A stretch of 64,000 nt of DNA. It comes from Halichondria panicea. Taxonomy: Eukaryota; Porifera; Demospongiae; Suberitida; Halichondriidae. Position 1 is the stretch's first letter; each line of letters begins with the position of its first letter. Below the pieces are notes generated by a model. It worked only from the letters and a program-made list of their open reading frames with translations. It was not told where the DNA came from and did no database searches. The translations under genes and the position numbers were made by a program. Below are positions 34,690 through 47,190 of this stretch, piece after piece. Where the stretch lies: the NCBI RefSeq assembly GCF_963675165.1, contig NC_087377.1:11456632-11520631 (forward strand), in the 5' to 3' direction.

Positions 34690-35250
34690 CTAAGTCATGT
34701 AGCTACGTATATAGTCAAAGACTGACATTGGATCGTGTTGTTCTATTCTCCCTCTGAGGATCATTCTCCTTAGCAGCTGACAGAGTGAGGTGAGACAGTC
34801 CACTCCAGAAGACTGCACCAGGGCATTGTCACTGCTCTTGAAGGGGGGGGGTACATGTAATTAAGTGGAGTATGTCAGCTTTTGATGAAATTTAGGTGAT
34901 CTAGCTGGCTAAGAAATTTCAACCCACGCTATCGATAGTACAATATACATCACTAAATTAACTTTATAGACTTAAGAGAGTATATAGGGTCACCAGAGGA
35001 CGCCCGACATACGTGCGCCTGGACATTATCACGCAATGGCATCAATGCACTGAACTTACAGTGATTTGTGCATGCATGTCGGACCTCCTCTGGGGTCATA
35101 CTGAATGACAAAATAAGTATATCACAAAACATAATTCAACAACTTTTATATCTTTCTCATCTCACCAGTTTGAGCAGTGTTTCCAAGAGGTTGATGTGTT
35201 GTAGTGTCTCAGCACAGAGGGGGAGAAGGGAGGACACTTGGTCAACACAC
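34690..35250 (-). other. Two terminal exons of an unrecognised gene
   Basis: Exon 35166-35250 reads CVDQVSSLLPLCAETLQHIN then LLETLLKL before a GTGAGA donor. Exon 34690-34836, after a CCCTTCAAG acceptor, reads SSDNALVQSSGVDCLTSLCQ, LLRRMILRGRIEQHD, and ends SYMT with a TAG. Both look helical and leucine-rich. The last exon is 147 bp and open throughout. I do not recognise the family. Related exon copies at 32911-33030, 33529-33691 and 30508-30670 suggest local duplication of this gene's 3' part. Confidence 0.45.
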
Positions 35251-35599
35251 CTACAAGTAGTAGAATGAAACTGGAGGGGGTGCATGTACAAGATTAGATT
35301 TGGTTAAAATTGCTATTACGTAAACTCTGCAGTGCCTTGATTTACATCACACAAAACATTCACAAGCTCACCTACGTATAATATAAGAAATCTCTTGTGT
35401 ACACTGGCATATCTACCACAACATCACAAAAGCATGTATGTACCCTTATCACAAACACTTATGTACATAATATAATAAGCTAGCATACCTTTATCCCATA
35501 CCCTACTACACCATAAAGTTCCACACATTGTCATGGAGACACTACAACAGTATGCTCACCAGTCGTCTCACGTACGGTTTCAGACAATCCAGTATGTGT

Positions 35600-35712
<113 letters not shown>

Positions 35713-35839
35713 TGGTGGGTGGTTGAAGCTGTAATGTGTAAACATACTGATTATATCTGCTATTAATACTAAACACATGATACTGGACTTCAGGGGATAT
35801 GGTTACACAGGCACAACTATCACATGACCACCCACTCAC

Positions 35840-36214
35840 CTTAGTGCCCAGCTCTGCAGTACATATGCAGGCTACCTCACTGCATGATTGGACGCCTGGC
35901 TCTGGGAGATGTAGAAGTCAACCTGGTTTGGATTACTGAGCTCTGTATATATTTTTATATGTGTGCTACTGAAGACCCCCAAAAGTAGTATTTTCCTACA
36001 CAAACGTGGCTCTGGGATATGTATGCCTATATACCTGCACAGCATCACAACAATTTAGTTATTATAGATTCGGCTAGCTCGTCTAATGTTTTGTTCTAAA
36101 CACGGAAACTCACCACTTTGTGGATGTGCTGCTCGACCAACTGCACTCCCCTGGTCTGTGTGACCGCCCTCCAGGTCTTGAGAGTAGATCCTCACACCCT
36201 CAGCCACATAGTAC
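35840..36214 (-). other. Two exon-like segments of an unrecognised gene
   Basis: Segment 36114-36214 (acceptor CCCCTCAG, donor GTGAGT) reads YYVAEGVRIYSQDLEGGHTD, QGSAVGRAAHPQS. Segment 35840-35942 (acceptor TACAG, donor GTGAGT) reads ELSNPNQVDFYISQSQASNH and then meets a TAG. They lie upstream, in transcript sense, of the exons at 34690-35250 and may belong to the same decayed gene. Confidence 0.4.
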
Positions 36215-36681
36215 CTGAGGGGAGGGAGAGATAGTGAAACACAGAGGAATAATAAACAAAGAACCCTCAGAGAAATGAGACACTGTAATAATAAGGACAG
36301 TGCGTCCGTCCCGAAATTTCCTACTCAAACTATATTACCTCCAAACAAAGGAAAGTGCCGTAAATATCTAGACAGAACAAAAGTAAATGGTAAGTATCAG
36401 TCAACCAATATTTCTGTACTAGGGTGGGTAGATTTGGTAATTAAAGACTTCAGAATCGATAATAAGCAACAATCACACTGAGCCAAAACAGACGGTAAAG
36501 ACCCACTATACCAGTGAGACAACAATTAAGCTGATAACTGCGCTTTGTGTGTGTGTACCCCCCCCCCGAGACACAGTTATCAGAGCTACAACCGTTAGTT
36601 TTAAAATAGTCAATGACAACTTAAAATGAAACCAGGGATGATTCATGCATGCAGGTGAATCTTACTGGACATGTACTCTAC

Positions 36682-37436
36682 CAGGGATACAAAAGAAAGA
36701 GGGATTGGAAACGAACATTTTTGCGAAACACTCCACGTTATAGGGCGTGGCTAAAACTACAAAGGATTATATTTATAGTCAGCATGCTCATTACCTGTCT
36801 TGACTGCTCTACAATGTGTTGTAAATACAAACAGTGAAATTATCATTTTTAATGTTGATTTTTCTAAAAAGTAAAGAGAATTTAGCTCTAAAAAGTCGAC
36901 TAAGCCATGCAGCCACTATTACTAGACAAATAAATGCTATACAAGAAGGAATAGCCTTTACTATGAAGTCGTAGGAGGGACAGGCCCGTGGTGTGCCTAA
37001 AAGTATACTGAAGCAGTTTGAAGGACTATACTGCAAACGTTTATGAACAGTACAGCTTATTTATAGCATGAAGCCATTCTATGTAGCACTTAGATACATA
37101 ATAACCAAGTCAAGCAATGTCCTTTGCTGTTTTGACTTCAGGAGGGACACAGAAAAGTTGACATAGAGTAATTCAAGCTAAACTCAACAAAAATTGGAAA
37201 CAAAGTAAAGACAACATACTTAGAGCTTGTCAGTGGTATAAGCTTACTTCTCTCGAGTATCTCCCAGGCCCTGAGTGATTGCTAGTGGATAGGAGAGCTA
37301 GAAACCAGGGATACAAAACCATAGCGCAGTCCTCCATGTAATTATTTGCGAGCGCGATTAATTACATGGAGTGCTTCACCGGATGTCAGTCCTTTTACAC
37401 AGGTCGTTTCCAATCCCTCTTTCTTTTGTATCCCTG
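36682..37436. mobile_element. Element with CAGGGATACAAAAGAAAG ends
   Basis: The inverted ends CAGGGATACAAAAGAAAGAG and the inverse TCTTTCTTTTGTATCCCTG are flanked by ACTCTAC on both sides (36675-36681 and 37437-37443), a 7-bp match that could be a worn 8-bp hAT duplication. On minus it contains a conserved open frame (see 56134-57030). Two more copies lie in tandem at 55663-57204. Confidence 0.78.
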
Positions 37437-37569
37437 ACTCTACTGTGGTGCTTACGTAGATGTACGTACATGTACGTTTGAATGAAAGTTTTTATACAGT
37501 CCCACTTACTCATTACCACTAGATCTACCACATGCCATTATCTATTAATGTACAACCAGCCTCAAGATT

Positions 37570-37745
37570 TCCTTTGCAAGTTGTTCCTCCAGATCTTACT
37601 GAGATAATTATGATCTGCCAGCTCCCTCCATATTGGTCGTCCAGAGCAACTCTTAGGCAAACCAGCCGTTACAATGTATCTTTCAGGGTCTGGGTCCGCA
37701 AGACTACTCTTCCATCATCCATTAGTCAACCACTTCAGTCAAACA
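37570..37745 (-). pseudogene. Death-domain exon relic
   Basis: It aligns with the second death-domain exon of the receptor at 50442-55613. LTEVVD, a TAA where that gene has CAG, then WM. After an insert of about 60 bp comes SCSGRPIWRELAD, an insertion, LSKI, and in another frame EEQLAKEI. The intact gene reads LTEVIDQWM, SCSGRPTWRELAG and EEQLAKDF. It is a broken paralogue of that death domain. Confidence 0.7.
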
Positions 37746-39714
37746 GCAGCTGAGACAAAACAGGCGGTAAAGATCCACTACACAATAAACATCAACTGAG
37801 ACAAGGATATAGCTCTGATAAAGGGTCATGCAATCTACAACCATTATTTGATGGACAGATAAAGGGTCATACAATTTACAACCGTGGTACGTATTTCAAC
37901 GACTGGTTGGGTAGCAGTGACTGTGTAGTTGTCTCTCCTCTGGGAGGAACTCCCTCGTAACCACGAAGGCTAACATACACAATATAACGTATCATGCTTG
38001 ACATGATACAAGGAACCTCTCGATTCCAGGTCTTTTGTATTGGTGTATTGCAACTTGGAATCGAGGCTAGAGAACCTCTAGGCTAACTGAGACTGTGATA
38101 AAGAGGTGGATGCATGGTTGAAGCGTTGCATGGTTGAAGCGTTTGGGCTGGTAAATCTGGCTACAGGAAAATGATGACCGTAATGACAAATTTTGGATTG
38201 TTATATAACAACCTCAGAGCATATATACAGTGTTATAATGGAATGAATTTACGATGGTACACTGTAAAAAAAAAAAAAAAACTTCTGCACTGGGCTTTAT
38301 ATAGAAAAGCTAAAAGAAGATTTAAAACAGCCAACAAACAAAATACTTTATAAATGAGAACTCCAATGGTCTTCTCTTGCTCTTTTATGAAGGATAAAGA
38401 CTGTACCACCTGTCAGCAAGATAATTATCTATAATTAGACATGATCCGAACTTTCTTATGTTGACTTAGATCAGTGCTCACATCATGCCATAATCATTTA
38501 CTACTGAATCAAGTTAGTGATGCTACTCACTCTCAGAAATGGCTCAAATATCACTACAATTATCACTACACTTGATTATAAACCGTAATATACCACATTC
38601 TATTGCTGTAATACCAGTGCTGAAATAGCACACATGTAGTTTACTACTGTGCTTATAACACACGTTGGGTCAATTAGCACATGTGTAACACACATACACA
38701 TGGGTTAAAGTGGTACCAGTGGGCTAAAATAGCACGCATGTACTTACTAATGTGCTGATTTGACATACGTAGAGCAATTTAGCACACATGTGACACACTA
38801 CACGTGTGTTACGGTAACACGTTTGTTTTTAGTGTACACCTATGAATCGAAACACTGCAAGGTGTGTACATGTGTGTGTGTGGGTTGGGTTAGTACAGTC
38901 AAAAGATGCATTTAAAAAGGAACCACACACTTTTGTAGGATACAATGATTTGTGTAGCTATAAACATGTACATAACTTCTTACTGCATGGACATTTAATT
39001 TAATCCCTTAAGGCTTTGCGATTGTGCAAATATATGAGTTTCCAGTGCTACATGCAACTTAAAAAAAACAAGTCTTGTCTCTCACAGATGCTCGCTTTAT
39101 TTGCTTATAATATCTATGAAAAGGATTGGCTATGGACACAATAATTAGATTTTAAAGAAAGCTTTGTCCTAAAGCTATGCAGTGGAACATGAGAATTACA
39201 CAGGCTCTTTGTGGTATACACCGTATACTGGTTTAGGTCTTACCTATATCGAATAGACATCATTTTTTGTATCAATTGCTGATGGTACTGTTGAAACTAA
39301 TAGTAGATTGTGAGACTAACTGATTAAGTCATTGTAATTACCTAATTAGATAGATCTAGAACATTCCATGTAAGTAATCTATAGTAATCTTAGTCAGTAA
39401 TTTTTGTAAACACATGTGCTGTTCTATCCTAAAAAAGATACTTGATTAAACGAAGTTGATATTAGGACCAGATTACAACAGGTACCAAGTCTGCACTTCT
39501 TCCTTTTCGTTCAGGTGTACCACAGAGGAGCATTCTTGGACGATACCAAGCTTACAATTTCAAGTGTAAATGATGGCCTGCTAATGCAATCGGATGTTGC
39601 ATCATTTTTTGTTGTAGTCTGACAGTATCTTGCACCATGTTATAATTATTGTATCACTTAAATTAGTTTCATTTTGTACACTTGCTGTGAAGTTCATAAA
39701 TTGTTGATGGTATA
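37746..39714. other. Intergenic stretch with low-complexity repeats
   Basis: There is no gene. About 38018-38090 holds an inverted CGATTCCAGG / GGAATCGAGG motif. About 38260-38840 is built from degenerate AGCACACATGT and TAACACAC units and is bounded by TACACTGTAAAAA and TTTTAGTGTAC, possibly a worn palindromic element. Confidence 0.45.
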
Positions 39715-40321
39715 CCGGTGTAGAAGCGATATGGGGCCCCCTGGCCCTAAAACGCTAGCGATTTGGGCCCCCCCTACGGCCCTATTTCACTAGCGCTTTG
39801 AGGCCCCTCCAGCGATATGGGGCCCCTATAGATGATCTGCATGGGCAACCACAAAGTGCTGACCATTCGCTCAAGTAAAATTCCCTGCTGATCTATCCCA
39901 CATGCACAGTGCTGACTCCCACAGTGCTGACTCCATAAATCTCTCACAATGTGCTGACTCTAGGTGCTGGCTGACCCATGGGACCAAGCTCTCTTGCTGA
40001 CACTGATAGTCCAGATTTACTACACACTAGCACCCTCAGGCTCGCCCAATCATGCTAAGTAGAGTCTGAGGTCTCCCACATAGTGCTTACCATTCACAAA
40101 GTCATGGTGACCAAGCTCTCTTGCTGACTAGTGTAGTAGCTAGAGCTTGGTAACTATGACTTGCAAACACAGTTAGTTGTCAATGAATCAGGTGTATATA
40201 AAGACAATGCAGTACAGTTTGGCTAGTATTTTAGTTACTGTATAGTCTACATTGCTCCCACAATTCCAAAGTCAGTGAAAATGGACTCCAAAGTGCAAAT
40301 TGGCTCCTCTTTAAGTTGCAA

Positions 40322-42206
40322 ATGGAAGAGCAAGAAACTGAGACGTACCCATATGCTGCCATCACTACTTACCTACAATCAGGCATGTATCCACCAGACG
40401 CTGACAAAAAGGAGAAGCGTGGCCTCCGCAAAAGAGCAAAGTATTTCGTGCTGTTTGGGGGCAAGCTGCAGTATGTAGGAGGAAATAAGAAGAACACTCC
40501 TAGGTTGGTAGTGGAAGGTGAAGAAGACAGAAGAAAGATCATTGAGAGCATCCATGGGCAAGCTCATCTAGGAAGAGACAAAACACTTTCTCAGCTAACT
40601 CAACGATACTACTGGCCAAACATGTACAAGACAGCATGTGCCTACGTAAGTTTCAAATTTATATACCTTGTTATAGTGCAGGTGTTTGGTGCATTGAACG
40701 GTATTTCTCTTGCAGATTGCTTCATGTGACCACTGCCAGCGCCAAAACCATAAGTTGCATAAAACTAATGCAACACTTTCTCCCATTCCTGTTAAAGAAA
40801 AAGCCTGGTATCAGGTTGGAATGGATTTAGTGGGTCCTCTGCCTGTAACTCCAGCAGGAAACAAGTTCTTGATGACAATTACAGATTACTACACAAAGTG
40901 GGCTGTAGCTGCTGCTCTAAAAGACAAAACTGCATTGTCAGTAGCCAACGTCTTATACTCGGTATAATTATATAAATTATGTGCTGTGCATGCAACGGCC
41001 CTTAGTTATAATTATTTACTGTAACGCAGGTATTTTGCACATACGGCTGCCCTACTGTTATCCTCAGTGACCAAGGAAGAGAATTTGTCAATAAAGTTAC
41101 TGAGGCACTCTTTAAAAGAACAAACACACAGCGCTAGAATCACTTCCGCCTATCATCCTCAAGTAAGAAGCATGCATGCACATAATTAAATACTGTATAA
41201 TAAATTATGGCATATATAGATATACTTTCACACCACCCCAGAAAGGAAGTTCGAAAAAGGAGTGAACGTTTTTACTTTTACTTAGTGCAAAAAGGAGTGA
41301 ATACAAATAGGATATACATGCAACTATTATAATTATGGTATAATTATTATGGCTAATTACTGAATTTTCAGACTAATGCATGGCCTCACAGAGCGATTCA
41401 ATCAGACAATCTGTCGTTCTCTCAGCAAGTTAGTGAATGAAGCACACAATGATTGGGATACAAAGCTAGACACTATTCTGTTTGCATACCGAGTGTCGAA
41501 ACACCGATCAACCGGCTATTCGCCATTCTTCATGATGTTTCATCGTGAAGCTCGGCTGCCTATAGAAGCAGGTGTAGAGCAAAACGAAACAGTGACCAGT
41601 GAAGATATAGATACAGAGACAACTGCAGATGCTTTTATTGAGAAAATGCTCAAGAGGCAAGAAGATACAAAGAGCATAGCTGGTGAAAACATAAAAAAAT
41701 CTCAAAAAAGCAAAAGGAGTGCTATGATAAACGGCATTCACCAGAGGTATATAATTATACAGCCCTATATATATTATACAGGCTGCATGCAAGTATATAT
41801 ATACACTTGCACATTCATGTGTGCGAATGCTATAATTATGTACAAAGCATATATGATTTCAAACTGTGCAGTTTGTTCTAAGCAAATTAAATACATTTTA
41901 TATTTAGGAACTGCAACCTGGAATCAAGGTTTTGGTTGAGAACACCCAACAAAAGGAGAGGAAAGGTGGAAAGCTCGAAAACAAGTATAGTGGACCATAC
42001 ATTATTAAGACCTCAGATGGAAAGGGTGTCTATACCCTTAAGGACTTGGATGGGAAGGTGTTAAAAAAGAAATGTAATATCAAACGTCTCAAGGTAAATA
42101 TGAATGTATATAGCTAATCCTATAACTATATATACCATAATTGTGATAAATAACACATGCATAATACAGGTTTATATGGATCCTTCTTCATTGGTTGAAC
42201 AAAAAG
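40322..42206 (+). pseudogene. Ginger integrase: H2C2 finger, rve core, GPY/F-like domain
   Basis: Exons are 40322-40645, 40716-40961, 41030-41162, 41372-41746, 41908-42093 and 42170-42206. Exon 1 carries the first half of the zinc-binding domain (IHGQAHLGRDKTLSQLTQRY) and exon 2 the second (IASCDHCQ). The catalytic core follows with GMDLVGPLP, LSDQGREF and LTERFNQT as the D, D, E regions. Exon 5 has KYSGPYIIKTSDGKGVYTLK, the GPY/F-like C-terminal module. Lesions: exon 3 is one base too long (before RITSAYHPQ), exon 4 has a 4-base insert (ACTAATG-CATG-GCCTC), and the exon 4/5 junction does not keep phase. The introns distinguish this from an LTR retrotransposon, and no reverse transcriptase, RNase H or LTR is present. 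Confidence 0.82.
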
Positions 42207-42312
42207 GTATTTATTTAGCTACCAGCACAGGTGGCAATTTAATTGATACTGCACATAATTATATATACATGCATGTAGCCTGCATGCGCACGAGATTCGA
42301 TCCCTAATGTAG

Positions 42313-43636
42313 CTCTCAGTGGCCAAACTTCACCGGATAAATCCAATGGCTCTACCCCACCAGAGAAATCCAATGGCCCCACCCCACCAGAGAAATCCAA
42401 TGGCTCTACCCCACCAGAGAAATCCAATGGCCCCACCCCACCAGAGAAATCCAATGGCCCCACCTCACCAGAAGATCCAAATGGCCCCACCCCACCGGAG
42501 AAACCCAATGGTGGCTCTACCCAACCAAAGAAATCCAATGGCCCCACCCCACCAGAAGATCCAAATGGCCCCACCCCACCGGAGAAATCCAATGGCCCCA
42601 CCCCACCAGAAGATCCAAATGGCCCCACCCCACCGGAGAAATCCAATGGTCCCATCCCACCAGAATATCAAAATGGCCCCGCCACATTGGATGATCCCAA
42701 TGTCCCTACTTCACCGGACGGGCCCAATGACCAATTGGAGGATCCCAATGGACCCACACTCCCGGATAATATGCCTGGCCTCTCTTCAAAATACGTTTCC
42801 AGTGGGTTTGATGATCCTATTCTGATGGAATGTCTGTTTGATCCAAGCCTTTTGAGACTGTACAGAACAGGAGCTTCTACACATCTGTACAGAAGTGAGG
42901 AGGATGATGATTTTGATGTAAGTTCACTGCTATATTAAGTGTATTGTATTGTACATTTTTAACACTTAAATTTCATGTAGTATATAATTATATAGATTAC
43001 TGACAATTCTCCATTGCAGTTATCGTACCTCTTTCAAAACAAGCACGAGTATGGCTTGAGCAAAGATACTGATGTGGCACTGTGGCTAGCTTACAGAGCA
43101 TACACCCATCAACCAGACTTAGTTGAAGCGTTTGATTTCGTGGTCGTCAATTCACTCCTTCACAATCAGTTTGACGACTTCAAAAAAGCAGAAAACACTG
43201 ACATCAGCTACTTAGAAATGAACAGCCTGTTACATTTCTACATCCGTCAACACCCCCAGTCTGGTACTTTCCTGACAAAAAAGTATGGTAAAACATACCT
43301 AACCTGCACTTGTGGTCAAGTCAATGAACTATGTCAATGGATCTACGATATGAGAAAACAACACCCTCAAGGTATATACGGTAAAACTATTATGCATGCG
43401 TGTATACTAAAACTGCGTGTGGGTATAATTATCATCTCACTATGTATATTCCAGACTTGCCACAAAGTTCTGTGATGGGCAAAGAGCAGCAAAAGATGCC
43501 ACTTTGCTCAACACCAGACGTGAGCCTTACACATGGACCTGTGGTGACTCATTTGCAACCAATTGATGTCCCCTTAGACCGTCCACCACCACCTAAGAGA
43601 CGAAAGTCTAATCAGTCTGTACCTAAGAGTCAAAAG
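42313..43636 (+). CDS. Middle exons of the Ginger element protein, function unknown
   Basis: Three exons keep phase with each other and with the integrase exon before them: 42313-42917, 43020-43371 and 43455-43636. The first is dominated by a 27-bp repeat coding (E)KSNGPTPP and EDPNGPTPP and ends with acidic SEEDDDFD. The second has FQNKHEYGLSKDTDVALWLA and a short cysteine-bearing YLTCTCGQVNELCQW. The third is polar with PPPPKRRKSN, a likely nuclear localisation signal. I do not recognise a domain. The position between integrase and protease suggests one long polyprotein or two proteins from one transcript. Confidence 0.6.
42330..42664. repeat. In-frame 27-bp coding minisatellite
   Basis: About twelve units of the form GAGAAATCCAATGGCCCCAC followed by CCCACCA, with GAAGATCCAAAT variants. 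Every unit length is a multiple of three, so the plus-strand frame is kept. The long minus-strand frame over it (GGVGPLDFSG repeats) is the shadow of the same repeat. Confidence 0.88.
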
Positions 43637-43767
43637 GTAACTTCTGTCAGCCACGTGTATGGCATGTATAATTGTAATTGTCCTGACATTAATTTTGTGA
43701 TCAGGCACGGTCAATTAATATGTAGATATATACTATTAACTACATAATAATTATTGTACATGCTCAG

Positions 43768-45720
43768 ACCAGGTATGCTGGGAGTCTCTGGATATACCTG
43801 ACTTAGATCTACGTTACAGGGATAGGGCAGTTGTAAAGAGAGGAAAACTATGTGACAAGCATATGTATGCTGCCCATGAAGTGCTGAGGTATCAGTTCCC
43901 TCATCTGCATGGTCTTCAATCGACATTACTTACCCAAAAAGAGTTTAAAGCAATGCAATGTCATGACTCTGTTGTAAGAGGTAAGAGTTAGGCTTATATA
44001 ATGTTATCTCGATGGATCACTAATTATATTACTGTAATGTACATAGTGTATAATAATAATTATCGCCTATAACAGGAGTACATGAATAGGAGTAAGCAAC
44101 TACTATACAGCCCATACAAACGTGTTGTTATCTCACTGTGTCATGCCAGGTCATACTACATGTGTAAAACGCCCACATCTCAAGTGGCCTACAACCACAA
44201 TCAAAACAGTGTGGTTAATTACATACATTGTGCAAGCACACTTGGTAGAATAGGTCCAGGTGGCTAGCTCTTGCAAAATGAAGAAAAGCAAAGAAACATG
44301 AACACAGCAATTAAAGCAACTGTGATAGAAGTTGCCAAAAGCGTGAATAAAATAATCTAGCATTGGTGAAAAAATTAACTGAAGAAGTAGAGAAGCTACC
44401 ACAACTAGAGATGTACCCTGAGAGAAAACAGGTTTTTAATAATTATAATCTCTAAGAAACAGGATGATGGCTTGGTGAAGCTTGCAGACTGCCTGCATGT
44501 GCAATCAATACAAACAATTTTACATCAAGTGTAAAGGCAAAGATGCATACTTAAATTTTCAAATTCAGTGGTACGATTTCCTACGTTGCATTGCATCTGG
44601 GGTAGAAATAAAGCTCTCAAAAGACTCACAAGTAATTGACTCAGACTATGAAGAAACTCCTACTTTTAGTGCTTGGGCATCCCTTGTTACTGCTGTGTCT
44701 CTCAAGGTTGACGTTGTTTTCCTCAGACACACAACTTGCAATATTCCATGACATTGCAAGTAAGAGATGGAGCAACTTTAGCAGCTTGTCACACCTCTAG
44801 TTTAGTTCTCTCTATACACGGTAACCTGGCACCACACACAATGCTAACTGCTTTGCATTGCATCAAACATGTTATTCAGCAAAGATTAGTTACGCCAATT
44901 CCGTCTTTTTCTAAGGTTAAGCATTCTCTAGATGATATTAGCTGAGTAGATCTAGATCTATGCTATTCTCTAAGTCTTGTATATAGTTTCAGCCTAGCCT
45001 GCACATGCACTTCACTCTTGTTGACAATTTCTACATGTAAGTGAGCCTACCATGCAGCCATACATGGTCATGTGTACACAAAGTAACCACAGTTTACACT
45101 ACTACATGTGTTTGTGACGTAGTGAGATAATAACCAATTTATATGGTGTACATAGTAGTTGCTTACTCCTATTCATGTACTCCTGCCTATAATTATATGC
45201 AGCCGTTCAGATACTATTTGTTGAGGAAAGAGAGCACTGGGTTGTTTCCAGCCTCACCAATGGAAAACTGAGACTATACGACAGCTGTTCAACTGGAGAA
45301 TTAACCTCAAGTCTTCAAGTACAGCTAGCTCAAATATACGGCAATCAATTTGCGGTTAACAACAAACTCAAAGTTTACATTGAGCCTGTACAGCAGCAAG
45401 AAGGAGAAATGGACTGTGGTGTTTTCAGCATTGCAAATGCATACAATGCTGCACAGGCGAAGAGTACGAAAGATGTAACGTATGACTCACAACAAATGCG
45501 TTCACACATTCAGCACTGTTTTGAAGCTAAAACGTTCAGCACTTTTCCTCAATCTAAAAATTCGGCAGCAATCAACAGATGTGATCCCAAACAGATAATC
45601 ATCGAGCTGTACTGCACTTGTGGTCTTCCAGAGACATATGATAGCCGAATGACCGAGTGTACAGAATGCCAAAAGTGGTCACTTTAAATGCATGAACATC
45701 AAGGTCAGGCCAAGAGGATG
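43768..45720 (+). pseudogene. Ginger Ulp1-type (C48) cysteine protease plus PHD finger
   Basis: Exon 43768-43981 reads LCDKHMYAAHEVLRYQFPHL, HGLQSTLLT. Exon 45203-45687 continues in phase 1 with AVQILFVEEREHWVVSSL (catalytic His), RLYDS (Asp), then QQQEGEMDCGVFSIAN (Gln and catalytic Cys), the layout of Ulp1/SENP proteases. A PHD finger follows: YCTCGLP, TECTECQKWS; then a one-base deletion creates a TAA, and the rest (FKCMN...GWLCITC) continues in another frame to about 45720. Ulp1 proteases cleave SUMO-like proteins; in transposons the role is unclear. The first exon does not join in phase to exon 43455-43636, so another exon or a lesion lies between. Confidence 0.75.
44073..45185. mobile_element. 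Element inserted in a Ginger intron (1113 bp)
   Basis: The inverted ends are CAGGAGTACATGAATAGGAG followed by TAAGCAACTAC, matched at the right end. CCTATAA is present on both sides (44066-44072 and 45186-45192), a 7-bp duplication or a worn 8-bp one. The interior has short protein-like stretches (VKKLTEEVEKLPQLEMYPER; CKGKDAYLNFQIQWYDFLRC) without a recognisable transposase. Confidence 0.72.
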
Positions 45721-46070
45721 GCTGTGTATAACATGTAGATCTAATTCATGTTAACTGTATCACCAAACTGTTAAATTGTTATTAAATAGCTAGCTAGCAA
45801 ACGTTCAGCACTTTTCCTCAATCTAAAAATTCGGCAGCAATCAACAGATGTGATCCCAAACAGATAATCATCGAGCTGTACTGCACTTGTGGTCTTCCAG
45901 AGACATTATGATAGCCGAATGACCGAGTGTACAGAATGCCAAAAGTGGTCACTTTAAATGCATGAACATCAAGGTCAGGCCAAGAGGATGGCTGTGTATA
46001 ACATGTAGATCTAATTCATGTTAACTGTATCACCAAACTGTTAAATTGTTATTAAATAGCTAGCTAGCAA
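45531..46070. repeat. Tandem duplication of about 268 bp
   Basis: Everything from AACGTTCAGCACTTTTCCTC to TAGCTAGCTAGCAA occurs twice in a row, nearly identical, with one extra T (ACATTATG) in the second copy. It duplicates the end of the protease exon and the PHD region, so the element carries a second, unusable PHD-coding tail. Confidence 0.92.
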
Positions 46071-46339
46071 GCTATATTATAGACATTGAATATTATTGTT
46101 TTGCCATTATTATACGTAGACCATTACTTGTTTTTGCCATTGATTCTCAACTCAACCTCCATTACTTCTAATACGTACGACGCTGGCCTCATCTCATATA
46201 CCGATATAATTTATGTGTAGAACCAGGAGTAGTTAATAAGAAGAAGCATGTATACGTGTACATATAATTATAATGGTTTATTGAAAGCAGTTTATAGTGA
46301 CAGTTAAATAAATTTGAGGGATCAGGCCCTCTTGTAGCA

Positions 46340-46465
46340 AGAGTGATGTAGCATCACGTAGGGGTCCATGATTTGATGATCTTGTTCCGTAGGGGTCCAT
46401 GATTATTTTGATGATCTTGTTCCGTATATAGGGGTCCATGATTTGATGATCTTGTTCCACGGATG
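46340..46465. repeat. Short tandem repeat, three units
   Basis: The units are GGGGTCCATGATTTGATGAT followed by CTTGTTCC, one with an extra TATTT. Confidence 0.85.
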
Positions 46466-47190
46466 CACATAATTGAAGATCGGACGGCAGCGAAGGATAG
46501 CTTGCACCTTAGCCAACTGATTACTACTGAGTATAGTTTTTTCCTTATTTCCAGGCGAGCATGTCTGCTAGTCTTTTGTAGAAGGTGGCGGCCTCTTGCC
46601 CCAGTCCACCTGTGGTTTATAGAAGACGTCGACGAGGGGGTGAAAACTCCTTGCTCAATGTCTCTGACGCGTTGGCCGTAAGCCCGTTTATTTTTGTCCT
46701 CATGTTTCTTATACCTCATGTTTCTTGTAGGCAGCTTTAATGGTTCTGGAGCTGTTGCTGGGTGCATTCGGGTACATCAAAATATGCGTTTTGAACAGCA
46801 AACCAGAACCTCTTGCACGGATGTCTAAGCGGGCATCGTCAGTGGTTAAATGGCTGAGCGGTGGGATAAAGATTCTCGCTTAGTGGTTGTAGTCGGGGTT
46901 CTCATGTTCTGTGGCAACATTGTGGCAGACTTTGGTGAGAAGTGAAGCAGTCAGGTCACGTAGCTCGTTATGCCTTCTAGTTGGGAAGTCGCCCTTTGGT
47001 AAAAATCATTGCGCATGGTTTGCTGAGAAGGCTGAGCCACAGTTGCACTTAGTTGGGGTTGATGGCAGTGGCCAGCGTTAACAAATACAGGGTGCATCTC
47101 TGAAACCGTGGTCATCAATAGGTAGAACTGAAAGCCACCTTCAGAGGTTGCACCTGGCAGCTTGCTCATCGATGAGGCACCTTTCTCTCC
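46440..47190 (-). pseudogene. Degraded retroelement-like coding fragment
   Basis: Spread over several frames on minus are HNELRDLTASLLTKVCHNVA, DDARLDIRARGSG, MYPNAPSNSS, KRAYGQRVRDIEQGVFTP, VISWLRCKLSFAAVRSSIMC and IRGTRSSNH. This order is, to my recollection, that of the C-terminal part found after the reverse transcriptase in many animal retroelements. At least four frame changes or stops break it. I cannot assign the clade. It lies inside the Ginger element near its right end. Confidence 0.5.

Noticed and set aside
40322-42206. LTR retrotransposon (gypsy) as source of the integrase
   Set aside because: No LTRs, gag, reverse transcriptase or RNase H were found, the gene has introns, and inverted repeats with a CCGG duplication bound the unit.
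42239-42655. Minus-strand glycine-rich protein with GGVGPLDFSG repeats
   Set aside because: It is the shadow of the plus-strand KSNGPTPP repeat, whose frame agrees with flanking exons and splice phase.
46463-46681. Plus-strand open frame near the right end of the Ginger element
   Set aside because: The minus strand carries the recognisable retroelement fragment; the plus frame is its shadow.
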